From Dechloromonas sp. A34 (lineage in GTDB: Bacteria; Pseudomonadota; Gammaproteobacteria; Burkholderiales; Rhodocyclaceae), in assembly GCF_026261605.1 (NCBI RefSeq), contig NZ_CP102486.1:310001-374000 (forward strand): 64,000 bases of DNA, read 5' to 3'. Each line of letters starts with the position of its first letter. Position 1 is the first letter of the stretch. This document shows, in pieces, positions 8,745-18,413 of the stretch. A program made the translations under genes and the position numbers. The notes beneath the pieces are model-generated. The model did not search any database. It was not told the origin of the DNA and worked only from the letters and a program-made list of their open reading frames with translations.

Positions 8745-10103
8745 ATGAACATCGTCATTCTCGCTGCCGGCCAGGGCAAGCGCATGCATTCCAATCTGCC
8801 CAAGGTCCTGCATCCGGTCGCCGGCAAGGCGCTCGCCCAGCATGTCATCGACACCGCGCGCACGCTGGCGCCGGAAAAGCTGATCGTGGTCTATGGCCAC
8901 GGCGGCGACGTCGTCAAGGCGACGCTGGCCGCGCCCGACCTGGCCTGGGCCGAACAGGCACAGCAACTGGGCACCGGCCATGCTGTCGCCCAGGCCCTGC
9001 CCGAACTCGGCGCCGCCGCCCAGACCCTGGTCCTCTACGGCGACGTGCCGCTGACCACGGCGGCGACCCTGAAGCGCCTGCTCCAGGCCGGCCGGGACGG
9101 CCTGGCCATCCTCACCGTCGATCTCGCCGACCCCAGCGGCTACGGCCGCATCGTCCGCGACGCCGCTGGCAACGTCCAGCGCATCGTCGAACAGAAGGAT
9201 GCGACTGACGAAGAAAAGACCATCCGCGAGATCAACACCGGCATCATGGTCATGCCGACGGCCCGGCTGGCCGACTGGCTGGGTAAGCTGAAGAACGACA
9301 ACGCCCAGGGCGAGTACTACCTGACCGATGTCGTCGCGCTTGCGGTCGGCGAAGGCCTGGCGGTGCGCACCGCGCAGCCCGAAGGCGAATGGGAGGTGCT
9401 CGGCGTCAACAGCAAGGTTCAACTCGCCGAACTGGAGCGCCAGCACCAGCGCAACATCGCCGACCAGCTGCTGGTCGCCGGCGTCCGCCTGGCCGACCCG
9501 GCGCGCATCGACATCCGTGGCGAACTGAGCCACGGCCGCGATGTGTCGATCGACGTCGGCTGCGTCTTCGAAGGCAAGGTCGAACTGGCCGATGCCGTCG
9601 AAGTTGGCCCCTACTGCGTGCTGAAGAACGTCAAGGTCGGCGCCGGCACGCGGATCGCCGCCTTCTGCCATTTCGAGGATGCGGTGATCGGCCCGGACGG
9701 CGTGCTCGGCCCCTACGCCCGCCTGCGGCCCGGCACCGAACTCGGCCCCGAAGTCCATATCGGCAACTTCGTCGAGGTCAAGAAGAGCACCATCGGCGCC
9801 CAGTCCAAGGCCAATCACCTGGCCTACATCGGCGACGCCGAGATCGGCCAGCGCGTCAATGTCGGCGCCGGCACCATCACCTGCAATTACGACGGCGCCA
9901 ACAAGTTCAAGACCATCATCGAGGACGACGTCTTCATCGGTTCCGACACCCAGCTCGTCGCGCCGGTGACCGTCGGGCGCGGCGCGACGCTGGGCGCCGG
10001 CACGACGCTGACCAAGGATGCGCCGCCCGACGCGCTGACCGTGTCGCGCGCCAAGCAACTGACGCTGGCTGGCTGGCAGCGGCCACAGAAGGTCAAGAAG
10101 TAA
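8745..10103 (+). CDS. glmU: Bifunctional UDP-GlcNAc pyrophosphorylase / glucosamine-1-phosphate N-acetyltransferase
   Basis: 452 residues, standard GlmU length. The N-terminal uridyltransferase domain opens with [14 protein letters not shown] and contains the QLGTGHA and YGDVPL motifs. The C-terminal left-handed beta-helix has hexapeptide repeats and the acetyltransferase segment [22 protein letters not shown], followed by [12 protein letters not shown] and [12 protein letters not shown]. It makes UDP-N-acetylglucosamine for peptidoglycan and lipopolysaccharide. Its TAA overlaps the next gene's ATG by one base (TAATG). Confidence 0.97.
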   Translation: MNIVILAAGQGKRMHSNLPKVLHPVAGKALAQHVIDTARTLAPEKLIVVYGHGGDVVKATLAAPDLAWAEQAQQLGTGHAVAQALPELGAAAQTLVLYGDVPLTTAATLKRLLQAGRDGLAILTVDLADPSGYGRIVRDAAGNVQRIVEQKDATDEEKTIREINTGIMVMPTARLADWLGKLKNDNAQGEYYLTDVVALAVGEGLAVRTAQPEGEWEVLGVNSKVQLAELERQHQRNIADQLLVAGVRLADPARIDIRGELSHGRDVSIDVGCVFEGKVELADAVEVGPYCVLKNVKVGAGTRIAAFCHFEDAVIGPDGVLGPYARLRPGTELGPEVHIGNFVEVKKSTIGAQSKANHLAYIGDAEIGQRVNVGAGTITCNYDGANKFKTIIEDDVFIGSDTQLVAPVTVGRGATLGAGTTLTKDAPPDALTVSRAKQLTLAGWQRPQKVKK

Positions 10104-10408
10104 TGGATTTCTGGTTTCTGACTTTTCTCTTTACCGTCGCCATCCTGATCGCCGTCGGCGGGGCGCTGCTGCTCGTCGGCTACATGGCGACGCTGCCGGC
10201 CGCCTTCGATTTCGGCTGGCGCGTCTGGCTGCCGACCCTGCTACTGCCGGTGTTTGGACCGTTGTGGTTTGCCCGGAGCCATTGGGCTGAATTTGCCCGA
10301 CCCGGCAAACAATTGCTGTTCGGCGTGCTGTTGCTGCTCGCCGCCGTCGGCCTGCTTTACGGTGCCGGGCCGCATTTCGTCGATCGCATGGCGGCCGGCA
10401 TCAAGTGA
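10103..10408 (+). CDS. Small inner-membrane protein, unknown function
   Basis: 101 residues beginning at ATG 10103, which shares a base with the glmU stop (TAATG), so translation is probably coupled to glmU. Three hydrophobic stretches are visible: about 4-29, 34-55 (WLPTLLLPVFGPLWF) and 69-88 (LLFGVLLLLAAVGLLYGAG). A GPLWFARSH loop sits after the second. I recognise no family. The tight coupling makes a real gene likely; the function is unknown. Confidence 0.75.
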   Translation: MDFWFLTFLFTVAILIAVGGALLLVGYMATLPAAFDFGWRVWLPTLLLPVFGPLWFARSHWAEFARPGKQLLFGVLLLLAAVGLLYGAGPHFVDRMAAGIK

Positions 10409-10444
10409 TTTTCAACTGATTCGCATCAAGCCCAGGAGAAGAAG

Positions 10445-12496
10445 ATGTCCAAGTACACCACCGAGGCACTCCGTTCCATTGCGCTGGTCGGCCACGGCGC
10501 CGCCGGCAAGACCCTGCTCGCCGAGGCGCTGCTCCAGGCGACCGGCGTCATCCAAACGAAAGGCAGCGTCGAGAAGGGCACCACGGTCTGCGATTTCGAT
10601 GCCCAAGAGAAGGATGCCGGCCACTCGCTGAATTCGGCCATCGTCAATTTCGGCTACGAAGACAAGCAAATTAACCTGATCGATACCCCGGGCTATCCCG
10701 ACTTTGCCGGTCAGGCCATCGCCGCTCTGGCCGGGGTCGACACCGCACTGGTCGTGATCAATGCCCAGACCGGCGTCGAACTGATGACCGAGCGCATGAT
10801 GCGCCACGCCGCCGAACGCAAGCTGTGCCGGATGATCGTCATCAACAAGATCGATGCCGACAACCTCGATCTGCCCGGCCTGGTCGCCGATATCCGCGAG
10901 CGTTTCGGCCAGCAGTGCATGCTGCTCGACCTGCCGGCCCATGGCGCGGCTGAGGTTGTCGAGGTGCTCGAACACGATGCCGGCGATGCCGATTTCGCCT
11001 CGGTCGCTGCCGCCCATCGCGCCCTGATCGACCAGATCGTCGAGGAAGACGAGGACCTGCTCGCGCAGTATCTCGAGGATGGTGCCGATCCGAGCGCAGC
11101 CGCGCTGCATGCGCCCTTCGAGAAGGCACTGCGCGAAGGCCACCTGATCCCGATCCTCTTCGTCTCGGCCAAGACCGGCGCTGGCATCAAGGAACTGCTG
11201 CACGTACTAGCCAGCCTGGCGCCGAATCCGGCCGAAGGCAACCCGCCACCTTTCTACAAGGGCGAGCCCGGCGACCGCAGCGAACCTTTCCACGCCGCGC
11301 CGGATGCCGGCAAACATGTGCTGGCTCACGTCTTCAAGGTGGTGGCCGACCCCTACATGGGCAAGATCGGCATCTTCCGCGTCCATCAGGGCGCCATGAA
11401 GAAGGACATGCAGCTTTTCGTCGGCGACGGCAAGCGCCCGTTCAAGGTCGCCCACCTCTACCAGTTGCAGGGCAAGGACAGCGTCGAGGTCGACGAGCTG
11501 CTGCCGGGCGCCATCGGCGCCATCGCCAAGGTCGAGGAAATCGAATTCGACTGTGTGCTGCACGATACGCACGACGAGGATCACATCCACCTGGTGCCGC
11601 TCGAATTCCCGAAGCCGATGGCCGGGCTGGCCGTTGAAACGAAAAAGAAGGGTGACGAGCAGCGCCTGTTCGACATCCTCGGCAAGTTGGCCATGGAGGA
11701 CCCGACTTTCATCGTCGAGCGCCATCCGACCAGCAATGAAACGGTGATCCGCGGTCTCGGCGAAATCCACCTCAAGGCCAAGCTCGAGAAGATGGCCAGC
11801 CAGTACAAACTGGATGTCGATACCAAGCCGCCGCGCATTCCCTACCGCGAAACCATCACGGCTTCCGCCGAGGCCATGCACCGTCACAAGAAGCAGAGCG
11901 GCGGCGCCGGCCAGTTCGGCGAAGTGCATCTGCGCATCGAGCCCAAGGCGCGCGGCGAAGGCTTCGAGTTCGTGGATGCGGTCAAGGGTGGCGTGATTCC
12001 CGGTGTCTTCATGGCGGCGGTGGAAAAGGGCGTCCGCCAGGGTCTCGAAGGCGGCGTGGTCGCCGGCTACGAGGTCGAGGACCTGAAAGTCACCGTCTTC
12101 GACGGCAAGACCCACGCCGTCGATGGCAAGGAAGTGGCTTTCGTGACCGCCGGGCGCAAAGCGGTGATCGAGGCGATCCGGGCGGCCAAGCCGATCGTCC
12201 TCGAACCCATCGTCAATATCGAGATCGTCGTCCCGGAAAGCGCCATCGGGGATCTGAGTGGCGATCTGTCGGGCCGCCGCGGTCATATTACCGGTACCGA
12301 CGGACGCGGCCATGGCATGGCCGCGATCAGCGGCGAGGTGCCGCTGGCCGAACTCAACGACTACCAGTCGCGGCTGAAATCGCTGACCGGCGGCCAGGGC
12401 AGCTACACCATTGAATTCGCCCGCTATTCGGCGGTGCCCGGCAATGTGCAGCAACAACTGGCCGGCAAGTTCCAGTTGCACGACGACGACGAGTAA
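10445..12496 (+). CDS. Elongation factor G-like GTPase (EF-G-II / FusA2 type)
   Basis: 683 residues with the EF-G domain order: G domain, domain II, then the IV-V region with GAGQFGEV and the C-terminal GQGSYTIEFARYSAVP. GTPase motifs are G1 GHGAAGKT (16-23), G3 DTPGYPDF (80-87) and G4 NKID (134-137). It departs from canonical EF-G: the DTPGH histidine needed for ribosome-stimulated hydrolysis is tyrosine (Y84), and G1 is GHGAAGKT rather than GHIDAGKT. That matches the second, non-essential EF-G-like proteins of bacteria rather than the str-operon fusA. No rpsL, rpsG or tuf genes are nearby, consistent with a paralogue. Ribosome binding site AGGAGAAG precedes ATG. Confidence 0.88.
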   Translation: MSKYTTEALRSIALVGHGAAGKTLLAEALLQATGVIQTKGSVEKGTTVCDFDAQEKDAGHSLNSAIVNFGYEDKQINLIDTPGYPDFAGQAIAALAGVDTALVVINAQTGVELMTERMMRHAAERKLCRMIVINKIDADNLDLPGLVADIRERFGQQCMLLDLPAHGAAEVVEVLEHDAGDADFASVAAAHRALIDQIVEEDEDLLAQYLEDGADPSAAALHAPFEKALREGHLIPILFVSAKTGAGIKELLHVLASLAPNPAEGNPPPFYKGEPGDRSEPFHAAPDAGKHVLAHVFKVVADPYMGKIGIFRVHQGAMKKDMQLFVGDGKRPFKVAHLYQLQGKDSVEVDELLPGAIGAIAKVEEIEFDCVLHDTHDEDHIHLVPLEFPKPMAGLAVETKKKGDEQRLFDILGKLAMEDPTFIVERHPTSNETVIRGLGEIHLKAKLEKMASQYKLDVDTKPPRIPYRETITASAEAMHRHKKQSGGAGQFGEVHLRIEPKARGEGFEFVDAVKGGVIPGVFMAAVEKGVRQGLEGGVVAGYEVEDLKVTVFDGKTHAVDGKEVAFVTAGRKAVIEAIRAAKPIVLEPIVNIEIVVPESAIGDLSGDLSGRRGHITGTDGRGHGMAAISGEVPLAELNDYQSRLKSLTGGQGSYTIEFARYSAVPGNVQQQLAGKFQLHDDDE

Positions 12497-12535
12497 ACGC
12501 CAACCCGGCCGCGCCGACGTGGCGCCAAGGTGTTG

Positions 12536-12567
12536 AAAGAGGGCTGATTTTCAGCCCTCTTTTTTTT
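12536..12567 (+). terminator. Rho-independent terminator after the EF-G-like gene
   Basis: A 10-bp perfect stem AGAGGGCTGA (12538-12547) pairs with TCAGCCCTCT (12551-12560) over a TTT loop, followed by eight T residues (12560-12567). Flanking A residues extend the stem to 12536. It closes the transcription unit begun upstream of glmU. Confidence 0.93.
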
Positions 12568-12692
12568 CCGCCCGGCGTGCGCCGGGTGGATCGTTTTCGG
12601 GGCGCCGCGGTCGAACCGGCAGTTGCAGAAAAAACTCAAGTAATTCCGAACCTTGCCGATATAACTTTAGGCATAGTCTAAACGGGGCAAGC

Positions 12693-13568
12693 ATGCTGAC
12701 GCAGCATCAGTTGCATTGGGGGGTTGATCAATGGGCGGCTTATCTGAGCGCCCAGTCCTTGCCCTGCATGCCTCGCTCAAAACTGCTGTTGACCGCGCTC
12801 GAAGAAGTCAGCGGCGACCGGCTCGCGGTGCGTGAGCTGGCGGACATCGCCAGCGGCGACACTTTCCTCTGCATGCGCCTGTTGCGGGCGGCGGAAAGGC
12901 AGCGTACCCAGCGCCTGGCGCACGAAACGACGACGGCGCTGGCGGCGCTGATGCAGTTGGGCAGCGATGCTTTTCGCGAATTGCTGATGACCAGCCCGGA
13001 AACCGACGACGCCCATCCCGGCCTGGCGGCCTGCGAGGCGCGTTCGCACATGGCCATGCACCTGGCGCTGCACTGGGGTAGGGCCCGGGCCGATATCTCG
13101 CCCGACGAAATTGCCCTCGCCGCACAGCTCTCCGAAATCGGCGAATTGCTGCTCTGGAACTTCGCGCCCGAACTGCCGATGGCGGCCCTCGAGGAAATGG
13201 CCTTCGAGCGCGCGACGCGCTCGGTGCAGGCGCAGGAACAGGCCTGCGGCTTTGTCTTCCGCTCGCTGACGCTCAAGTGCGCGACCATCTGGCGCCTGCC
13301 GGCCTTGCTGATTCAATTGATCCGCGGGGCGGACAACGTGCGGGCCAATATGTCCCGCCTCTGCGTCGATACCGCGCGTCATCTGGCAGCCGGCGCGGAT
13401 AATCCGGCACTGCCCTGTGATCTGGTCGAGGCAAAACGCCTGATGCCCCATGCCTCGCTCGAATGGCTGGCCAGTTGCCTGGTCGGGCTGGGGCCGGAAG
13501 AGATGGCGCTAGTTGTCGAGCGAGCCCAACAAAAGCTGCAGGAACAGGCTCTCGTCGACGACCACTGA
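12693..13568 (+). CDS. HDOD domain-containing protein
   Basis: 291 residues, soluble, mostly helical. The pattern resembles an HDOD domain, a degenerate relative of HD phosphohydrolases used in bacterial signalling: SLPCMPRSKLLLTALEEV near the start, a central LAAQLSEIGELLLWNFAPEL, then a later helical bundle. The metal-binding HD doublet expected of active phosphohydrolases is absent, with QLSEIGE in its place. HDOD proteins usually act through partner proteins or nucleotides. The gene stands alone after the 12.54 kb terminator and is convergent with the BON gene. The weak ribosome binding site (GGGGCAAGC) leaves the start less certain. Confidence 0.65.
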   Translation: MLTQHQLHWGVDQWAAYLSAQSLPCMPRSKLLLTALEEVSGDRLAVRELADIASGDTFLCMRLLRAAERQRTQRLAHETTTALAALMQLGSDAFRELLMTSPETDDAHPGLAACEARSHMAMHLALHWGRARADISPDEIALAAQLSEIGELLLWNFAPELPMAALEEMAFERATRSVQAQEQACGFVFRSLTLKCATIWRLPALLIQLIRGADNVRANMSRLCVDTARHLAAGADNPALPCDLVEAKRLMPHASLEWLASCLVGLGPEEMALVVERAQQKLQEQALVDDH

Positions 13569-13661
13569 GCTTTGACAGGGGTCGGGATTTCCCAGCCTCG
13601 TCCGCTCAGCGCTCTTGTTGATAGGTGCCGATCAGTTCGGCCAAGCCCAGCACGTGCCCGG

Positions 13662-14384
13662 CTACCTGACTTCCAGCCGATTAATCACGCCATCCACCGC
13701 ATACAGGTACCAGGCGTCCATTTCGGCCCGTGACTTTTCGCCATGACTGGAAACAACCCCCTCCAGCGTGACGACATGGTCGGTGCTGCCGATGCCGATT
13801 CGGTCGGCGTGAACATAAGGATCGGCTTCGAGCACCAAGTGCAGGGCGTCGACGATCTCGTGGTCGTTGTCCTCCTCGGACGGCACCACCGCCAGAGCGT
13901 TGACCACATCCCGGCAGCCCTGGGCCCACCACGCCAGCACACCGGCCAGGCGTTTGTGGGAGAGGCTGATGACCTGCCCGGACAGCGTGACGACGCCGTC
14001 CTCGACCGCCACCTCGATCGTGCCGCTGGCCTCGGGCCCGGCATCCTGCAGGGTTTCCAGGAGCCCCTTGACGCGAGCGTGGAGTCCGCAATTGCGGAAG
14101 TCGATGCTGCCCGCCAGCAGTTTGCAAACGGCATCGCGCGTGGCGCCATCGCCCGGCGTCGAGCCGGCGGCGACCCGCAGATGGTCGGCGATGGCGCGGA
14201 CCCCGTCGACTCCGGCCGCCGCCTTGAGGGCCCGCTTCTTGGCCGCGATATTGGCGACTTCGCCGACCAGCATCAGCGTGCCGGCGCTGAAAGTCAGCCC
14301 GATCGGGCTGTTCTGTCCGTCGTTTCGGGTTTCCCACTCGATGGCTGCCAGCACCTGTCTCACGACCTGATCTCGATTCGGCAT
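13662..14384 (-). CDS. BON-domain protein (three repeats)
   Basis: 240 residues from the ATG at 14384, chosen because GGAGGAGA (complement of 14392-14399) lies eight bases upstream; the frame extends further but the upstream part is composition-driven. Three BON-like modules are visible: one starting VRQVLAAIEWETRN, a second around VKGLLETLQDAG with VVTLSGQV, and a third around IVDALHLVLEADPYV with HVVTLEGVV. BON domains bind phospholipids or other surfaces and occur in OsmY-like stress proteins. No signal peptide is evident, so this copy is probably cytoplasmic. Stress function is an inference from the family. Confidence 0.78.
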   Translation of the reverse strand: MPNRDQVVRQVLAAIEWETRNDGQNSPIGLTFSAGTLMLVGEVANIAAKKRALKAAAGVDGVRAIADHLRVAAGSTPGDGATRDAVCKLLAGSIDFRNCGLHARVKGLLETLQDAGPEASGTIEVAVEDGVVTLSGQVISLSHKRLAGVLAWWAQGCRDVVNALAVVPSEEDNDHEIVDALHLVLEADPYVHADRIGIGSTDHVVTLEGVVSSHGEKSRAEMDAWYLYAVDGVINRLEVR

Positions 14385-14616
14385 GATCGTTTCTCCTCCA
14401 AAAAATAGCTTCAGCGCCGCCGGCCAGAGTGTCGGGGGCGTCGGTACAGGAACGCTGGCCGCCGCCAAGTCCTCCGCTATAGGACTCCGGAAGGGGTAGA
14501 GAGTTGCGACCATCCGCTGCGAACCTTGCCCTCCCGTCCAGGTCTGTTGACATGATGGCGGCGGGGTTGAGCACCCGGCCGGAATGCTCGTCAACGCTGT
14601 GCTCCAGGAGAACATC

Positions 14617-15621
14617 ATGTCGCCACGCCTGACCCCAAGTCTCCTCGGCGCTACCCTGATTCTGATCGCCGCCAACGTCGTGGCCGGCGGCTCCAACTAC
14701 GCGACCGCCCCTGGTGTCCTGGCCGATTTTCGCGGTGAAGTCAGGGAATGGCCGGTGCCGACCCCGGAATTCGCCCGTGACCCGGCCGTGGCGCCGGACG
14801 GCAGCATCTTCATCGCCGTCATGCGTGGCAACAAGGTCGCCCGCTTCGATCCGGCGACGGCGGCTTTTCGCGAGTGGGAGATGCCGCCCAGCCACCATCC
14901 GCATGGCCTGCTGGTCGATCGCCAGGGCATCGTGTGGACCACCGGCAACGGCAATGGCACGATCGGCCGCCTCGATCCCGGGCGCGGCGAGATCCGCGAA
15001 TTCAAGACGCTCGCGGGCGGCGGCGGGCCGCATACCGTGGTCATCAGCGACGACGGCGCCAGCCTCTGGTTCACGCTGCAGGCCGGCAACCGGATCGGGC
15101 ACCTGGAGACGGCCAGCGGCCGCATCGTCGAATACAAGACTTCAGGCGGGCCCTACGGCATCAGCCTCGACCGTCGGGGCCGGGTGTGGTTCTGCCGGAT
15201 GGGCGACGACAAGCTGGGCATCCTCGATCCCGAATCGGGCGCCATGAGCGAACTGGCCCTGCCGGCCGGTTCCCGCCCGCGGCGCATGGCGACGGCGCCC
15301 GACGGCTCGCTGTGGGTCACCCTCTATGGCAGCGGCAAGCTGGCCCAGGTCGATCCGCTCGCCGCCCGGGTGATCCGCGAGGTGGCGCTGCCCGCCGGTC
15401 CGGGTGGCGGTCCCTACGCGGTAACGGTTGATGGCGCCGGCCTAGTCTGGGTCAATGAAATCGAGACCGACACCGTGCTGCGCCTCGATCCGGCCAGCGG
15501 CGAACAACGGGTGGTCAAGCTGCCGACGCGCGGCGCCGGCATCCGCAAGATGGTGGTCGATGCCCAGGGCCGGCTGTGGTACATGGGCAGCCACAACGGC
15601 CGCCTGGGCATGGTCCGCTAG
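14617..15621 (+). CDS. Exported Vgb-like (virginiamycin B lyase family) beta-propeller protein
   Basis: 334 residues from ATG 14617 (ribosome binding site CAGGAGAAC). An in-frame ATG at 14584 lacks one. Residues 1-24 look like a signal peptide ending near VVAGGSN. The rest is a repeating propeller: units such as GLLVDRQGIVWTTGNGNGTIGRLDP, GISLDRRGRVWFCRMGDDKLGILDP and VTVDGAGLVWVNEIETDTVLRLDP recur every 40-45 residues, six or seven blades. This is the streptogramin-lyase-like fold. Most exported relatives in proteobacteria have no shown lyase activity, so antibiotic resistance should not be assumed. The stop overlaps the convergent regulator gene through a shared CTAG. Confidence 0.8.
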   Translation: MSPRLTPSLLGATLILIAANVVAGGSNYATAPGVLADFRGEVREWPVPTPEFARDPAVAPDGSIFIAVMRGNKVARFDPATAAFREWEMPPSHHPHGLLVDRQGIVWTTGNGNGTIGRLDPGRGEIREFKTLAGGGGPHTVVISDDGASLWFTLQAGNRIGHLETASGRIVEYKTSGGPYGISLDRRGRVWFCRMGDDKLGILDPESGAMSELALPAGSRPRRMATAPDGSLWVTLYGSGKLAQVDPLAARVIREVALPAGPGGGPYAVTVDGAGLVWVNEIETDTVLRLDPASGEQRVVKLPTRGAGIRKMVVDAQGRLWYMGSHNGRLGMVR

Positions 15622-16364
15622 GGCGCGGCCGGCGGCTGGTCGGACTGGGCCGCGTCGGGCCAGGTGACGGTGGCCAGGAACAGGTAGCCGGCGCCATAGA
15701 CCGTCTTGATGAAAGCCGGGTTGTCGCTATCCGGTTCCAGCTTGCGGCGCAGGCGGGAGATGCGGACGTCGATGCTGCGGTCGGTCGGCGCCAGGTCGCG
15801 GGTGCCCATCAGCTGTTCGCGCTGCAGGATGCGGTTGGGGTTGCCGACGAAGACCTTGAGCAGTTCGGCTTCCGCGGTGCTGAGCTGGTGTTCGTCGCCG
15901 TTCGGCGCGGTCAGCGTGTTGTTGCCGATGTTGAAGCGCCAGCCGGCAAATTCGGCAATCTGCCGGGCCGGACTGTTCTGCGCATTTTCCCGGCGGCGCA
16001 GGATGCTGCGCACGCGGGCGACCAGTTCGCGCGGCTCGAAGGGTTTCAGGATGTAGTCGTCGGCGCCCAGTTCGAGGCCCATGACGCGGTCGCTGATGTG
16101 GGCGCGGCCGGTCAGGATGACGATGCCGCAGCCCGACTGGGTGCGCACCCGCTGCATGACCTCGAGACCGTCCATGTCGGGCAGGCCGAGGTCGATGATG
16201 CAGAGGTCGGGGGCCAGCGCGCGCAGGCGGCGCAGCAGGTCGGCGGCGCTGCGGCACCAGACGGTGCGGAAGCCGAAATCGGCGAGCACCTGTTCGATGA
16301 TGCGGGCGACGTCGGGATCGTCCTCGACGATGATGATCAGCTTCTGGGATTCGCTTTCGCTCAT
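15618..16364 (-). CDS. OmpR-family DNA-binding response regulator
   Basis: 248 residues. The receiver domain (8-123) has the acidic pair D15/D16, phosphoacceptor D58 in CIIDLGLPDMDG, T85, and K107 in ILKPFEP. The C-terminal winged-helix domain (about 140-232) ends with the typical DVRISRLRRKLEPDSDNPAFIKTVYGAGYLF. Partner of the hybrid kinase directly upstream, with which it overlaps by ATGA (start 16364 versus kinase stop 16361). Its likely target is the divergent acyl-CoA synthetase promoter region or its own operon (inference). Confidence 0.94.
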   Translation of the reverse strand: MSESESQKLIIIVEDDPDVARIIEQVLADFGFRTVWCRSAADLLRRLRALAPDLCIIDLGLPDMDGLEVMQRVRTQSGCGIVILTGRAHISDRVMGLELGADDYILKPFEPRELVARVRSILRRRENAQNSPARQIAEFAGWRFNIGNNTLTAPNGDEHQLSTAEAELLKVFVGNPNRILQREQLMGTRDLAPTDRSIDVRISRLRRKLEPDSDNPAFIKTVYGAGYLFLATVTWPDAAQSDQPPAAP

Positions 16365-18373
16365 GACTTGTTGGCCTTCTGCAGGGCGCGCGCCAGATCC
16401 TGGCGGACAAAGGGTTTGGCCAGCACCGGCAGGTCGCTGGCGCCATCCTCGGCTTCGTCGGCATAGCCGCTCATCAGCACGATGCGCATCTGTGGGTGGC
16501 CGGCCAGCACCTGCTCGGCGAGTTGCCGGCCGTTGATGCCGCCGGGCATGATGACGTCGCTGACGACGATGGCGATGTCGGGAATCTGCTCGATCATGGC
16601 CAGCGCCTGGGCGCCGTTTTCGGCCTCGATCACCGGGTAGCCGAGGTCGATCAGCTGCTGGCGCACGACGCGCCGGACATTCGGCTCGTCCTCGGCGAGC
16701 AGCACCAGTTCGCCACCGTGGGCGAGCGGCGCTTCGTCGGCCGGACGGTCGACATCGGGCTCCGGTGTGGTCAGCGGCAGCACCATGAGCACCGTCGTGC
16801 CCTGGCCGGGCTGGCTCTGGATCGAGATGCCGCCGCCCGACTGTTTGACGAAGCCGTAGGCCATCGAGAGGCCCAGCCCGCTGCCCAGCCCGAAGCGCTT
16901 GGTGGTGAAGAAGGGTTCATAGACGCGGGCCAGGGTCGCGGCATCCATGCCGCAGCCGTTGTCGGCGACCTCGATCAGCGCGTAGCGGCCGGGGGCGACG
17001 TCGAAGGCGCCGGCATCGGCCGACAGTTCGACAGCGCGGGTGGCGATGTGCAGACGGCCGCCGTCGGGCATCGCATCGCGGGCGTTCAGGGCGAAATTGA
17101 GCAGGGCGCTTTCGAGCTGGCCGGGATCGACCAGCGCATGCACCGTGCCGCTGGCGACGTCGGTCGACACGGCGATCGATTCCGGCAGCGAGCGGCGGAC
17201 CAGCTTGGCGAGGCCGCCGATCAGGCGGCCGATCTCGACCGCCTGCGGTTCGAGCGGCTGCTGGCGCGAGAAGGTGAGCAGGCGCTTGATCAGCTGCACG
17301 CCGCGCCGCGCCGACTGCAGCGCCGGTTCGACGAATTCGTTGACCTCGGCGTCGTCCGGGCGGTGATCCTGCAAGGCGGCGAGGTTGCCGATGACGACGG
17401 TCAGCAGGTTGTTGAAGTCGTGGGCCAGGCCGCCGGTCAGCTGGCCGATGGCCTCCATCTTCTGGGCCTGGACGAGGGCGGCTTCCATGCGTTTCTGCTC
17501 GGTGATTTCGTGCGAGAAGACGAAGAAGCCCAGGGTCTCGCCTTCCGTAGTGATTTCGGGAACCAGCGTGCTGCGCGCATAGACCGTCTGCCCGCGGCGT
17601 TCCATCTGGTACTCGTAGGTTACCTGCTGGCCGGCCAGGGCTTTCTTCACCGGCTCGCGGACCTGGGCATAGACCTGCGGCCCGATGACGTCGAGCACGG
17701 CCCGGCCGGTGACTGCGCCTTCCGGGTGGCCATACCAGTCGGAATAGCCCTTGTTGGCGTACTGGTAGACCTCATCTTTGTCGACATAGCCGAGCAGGAT
17801 GGGAATCGTGTCGTTGATCAGGCGCAGGCGTTCTTCGTTGCGGCGCAAGGCGGCGGCGATGCGGGTGTTTTCGCTGTTGGCACGGCTGAGATTGGCGTTG
17901 GCGTTTTCGAGCTGGGCGGTACGCCGGCGGACGCGTTCCTCGAGCTGGATGTTCTGATGCTCGGTCAGGTTCTCGATGTAGCGCTGTTCGGTGACGTCGC
18001 TGTAGAGCGTGACGAAACCCATGTGCGGCAGCGGCTCGCCGCGCAGCAGCAGGACCCGGCCGTTGGGCCGCTGGCGCTCGGTGATGTGCGGCGCGAAGCT
18101 GGCGGCCTTGGCGACGCGTTCGGCAATCTGGATTTCACGGTCACCCGGACCGTACTCGCCACGCTCGGCGTTGTAGCGGATGAAATGCTCGAAAGGCGTG
18201 CCGATCTGCGCCAGTTCCTCGGGGAATTCGAGCAACTGCAGGAAGGGCCGGTTCCAGGCGACCAGCCGCAAATTGGCGTCGAAGACGGTGATCCCCTGGT
18301 CGAGCAGGTCGAGCCCGGCCTGCAACATTTCGTGGCGCTGGGTGCTGTCGGGTAGCGGTGGAGCGGGGTTCAT
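16361..18373 (-). CDS. Hybrid sensor histidine kinase with two PAS domains and a C-terminal receiver
   Basis: 670 residues from ATG 18373. A TTG at 18439 is also in frame, but it would put the 18.42 kb palindrome inside the coding region. No transmembrane segments are visible, so it is a cytosolic sensor. Domain order: PAS with 7-fold-type pocket (about 15-130), coiled coil (145-180), second PAS (about 185-295), HisKA with H318 in LAHDFNNLL, HATPase with DNGCGMD and GSGLGLSMAYGF (about 420-535), then a receiver (about 553-668) with the phosphoacceptor in VVSDVIMPGG. A receiver on the kinase plus a separate response regulator implies a branched or self-modulating phosphorelay. The signal is unknown. 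Confidence 0.9.
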   Translation of the reverse strand: MNPAPPLPDSTQRHEMLQAGLDLLDQGITVFDANLRLVAWNRPFLQLLEFPEELAQIGTPFEHFIRYNAERGEYGPGDREIQIAERVAKAASFAPHITERQRPNGRVLLLRGEPLPHMGFVTLYSDVTEQRYIENLTEHQNIQLEERVRRRTAQLENANANLSRANSENTRIAAALRRNEERLRLINDTIPILLGYVDKDEVYQYANKGYSDWYGHPEGAVTGRAVLDVIGPQVYAQVREPVKKALAGQQVTYEYQMERRGQTVYARSTLVPEITTEGETLGFFVFSHEITEQKRMEAALVQAQKMEAIGQLTGGLAHDFNNLLTVVIGNLAALQDHRPDDAEVNEFVEPALQSARRGVQLIKRLLTFSRQQPLEPQAVEIGRLIGGLAKLVRRSLPESIAVSTDVASGTVHALVDPGQLESALLNFALNARDAMPDGGRLHIATRAVELSADAGAFDVAPGRYALIEVADNGCGMDAATLARVYEPFFTTKRFGLGSGLGLSMAYGFVKQSGGGISIQSQPGQGTTVLMVLPLTTPEPDVDRPADEAPLAHGGELVLLAEDEPNVRRVVRQQLIDLGYPVIEAENGAQALAMIEQIPDIAIVVSDVIMPGGINGRQLAEQVLAGHPQMRIVLMSGYADEAEDGASDLPVLAKPFVRQDLARALQKANKS

Positions 18374-18413
18374 CGGGGCGATTCTAGTGCACTCCTGGGC
18401 AGGGCTTTGGCGA

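Noticed and set aside
14617-15621. Calling the Vgb-like propeller a streptogramin resistance gene
   Set aside because: The similarity is to the fold. The protein is exported, and environmental relatives with this fold mostly have no demonstrated lyase activity.
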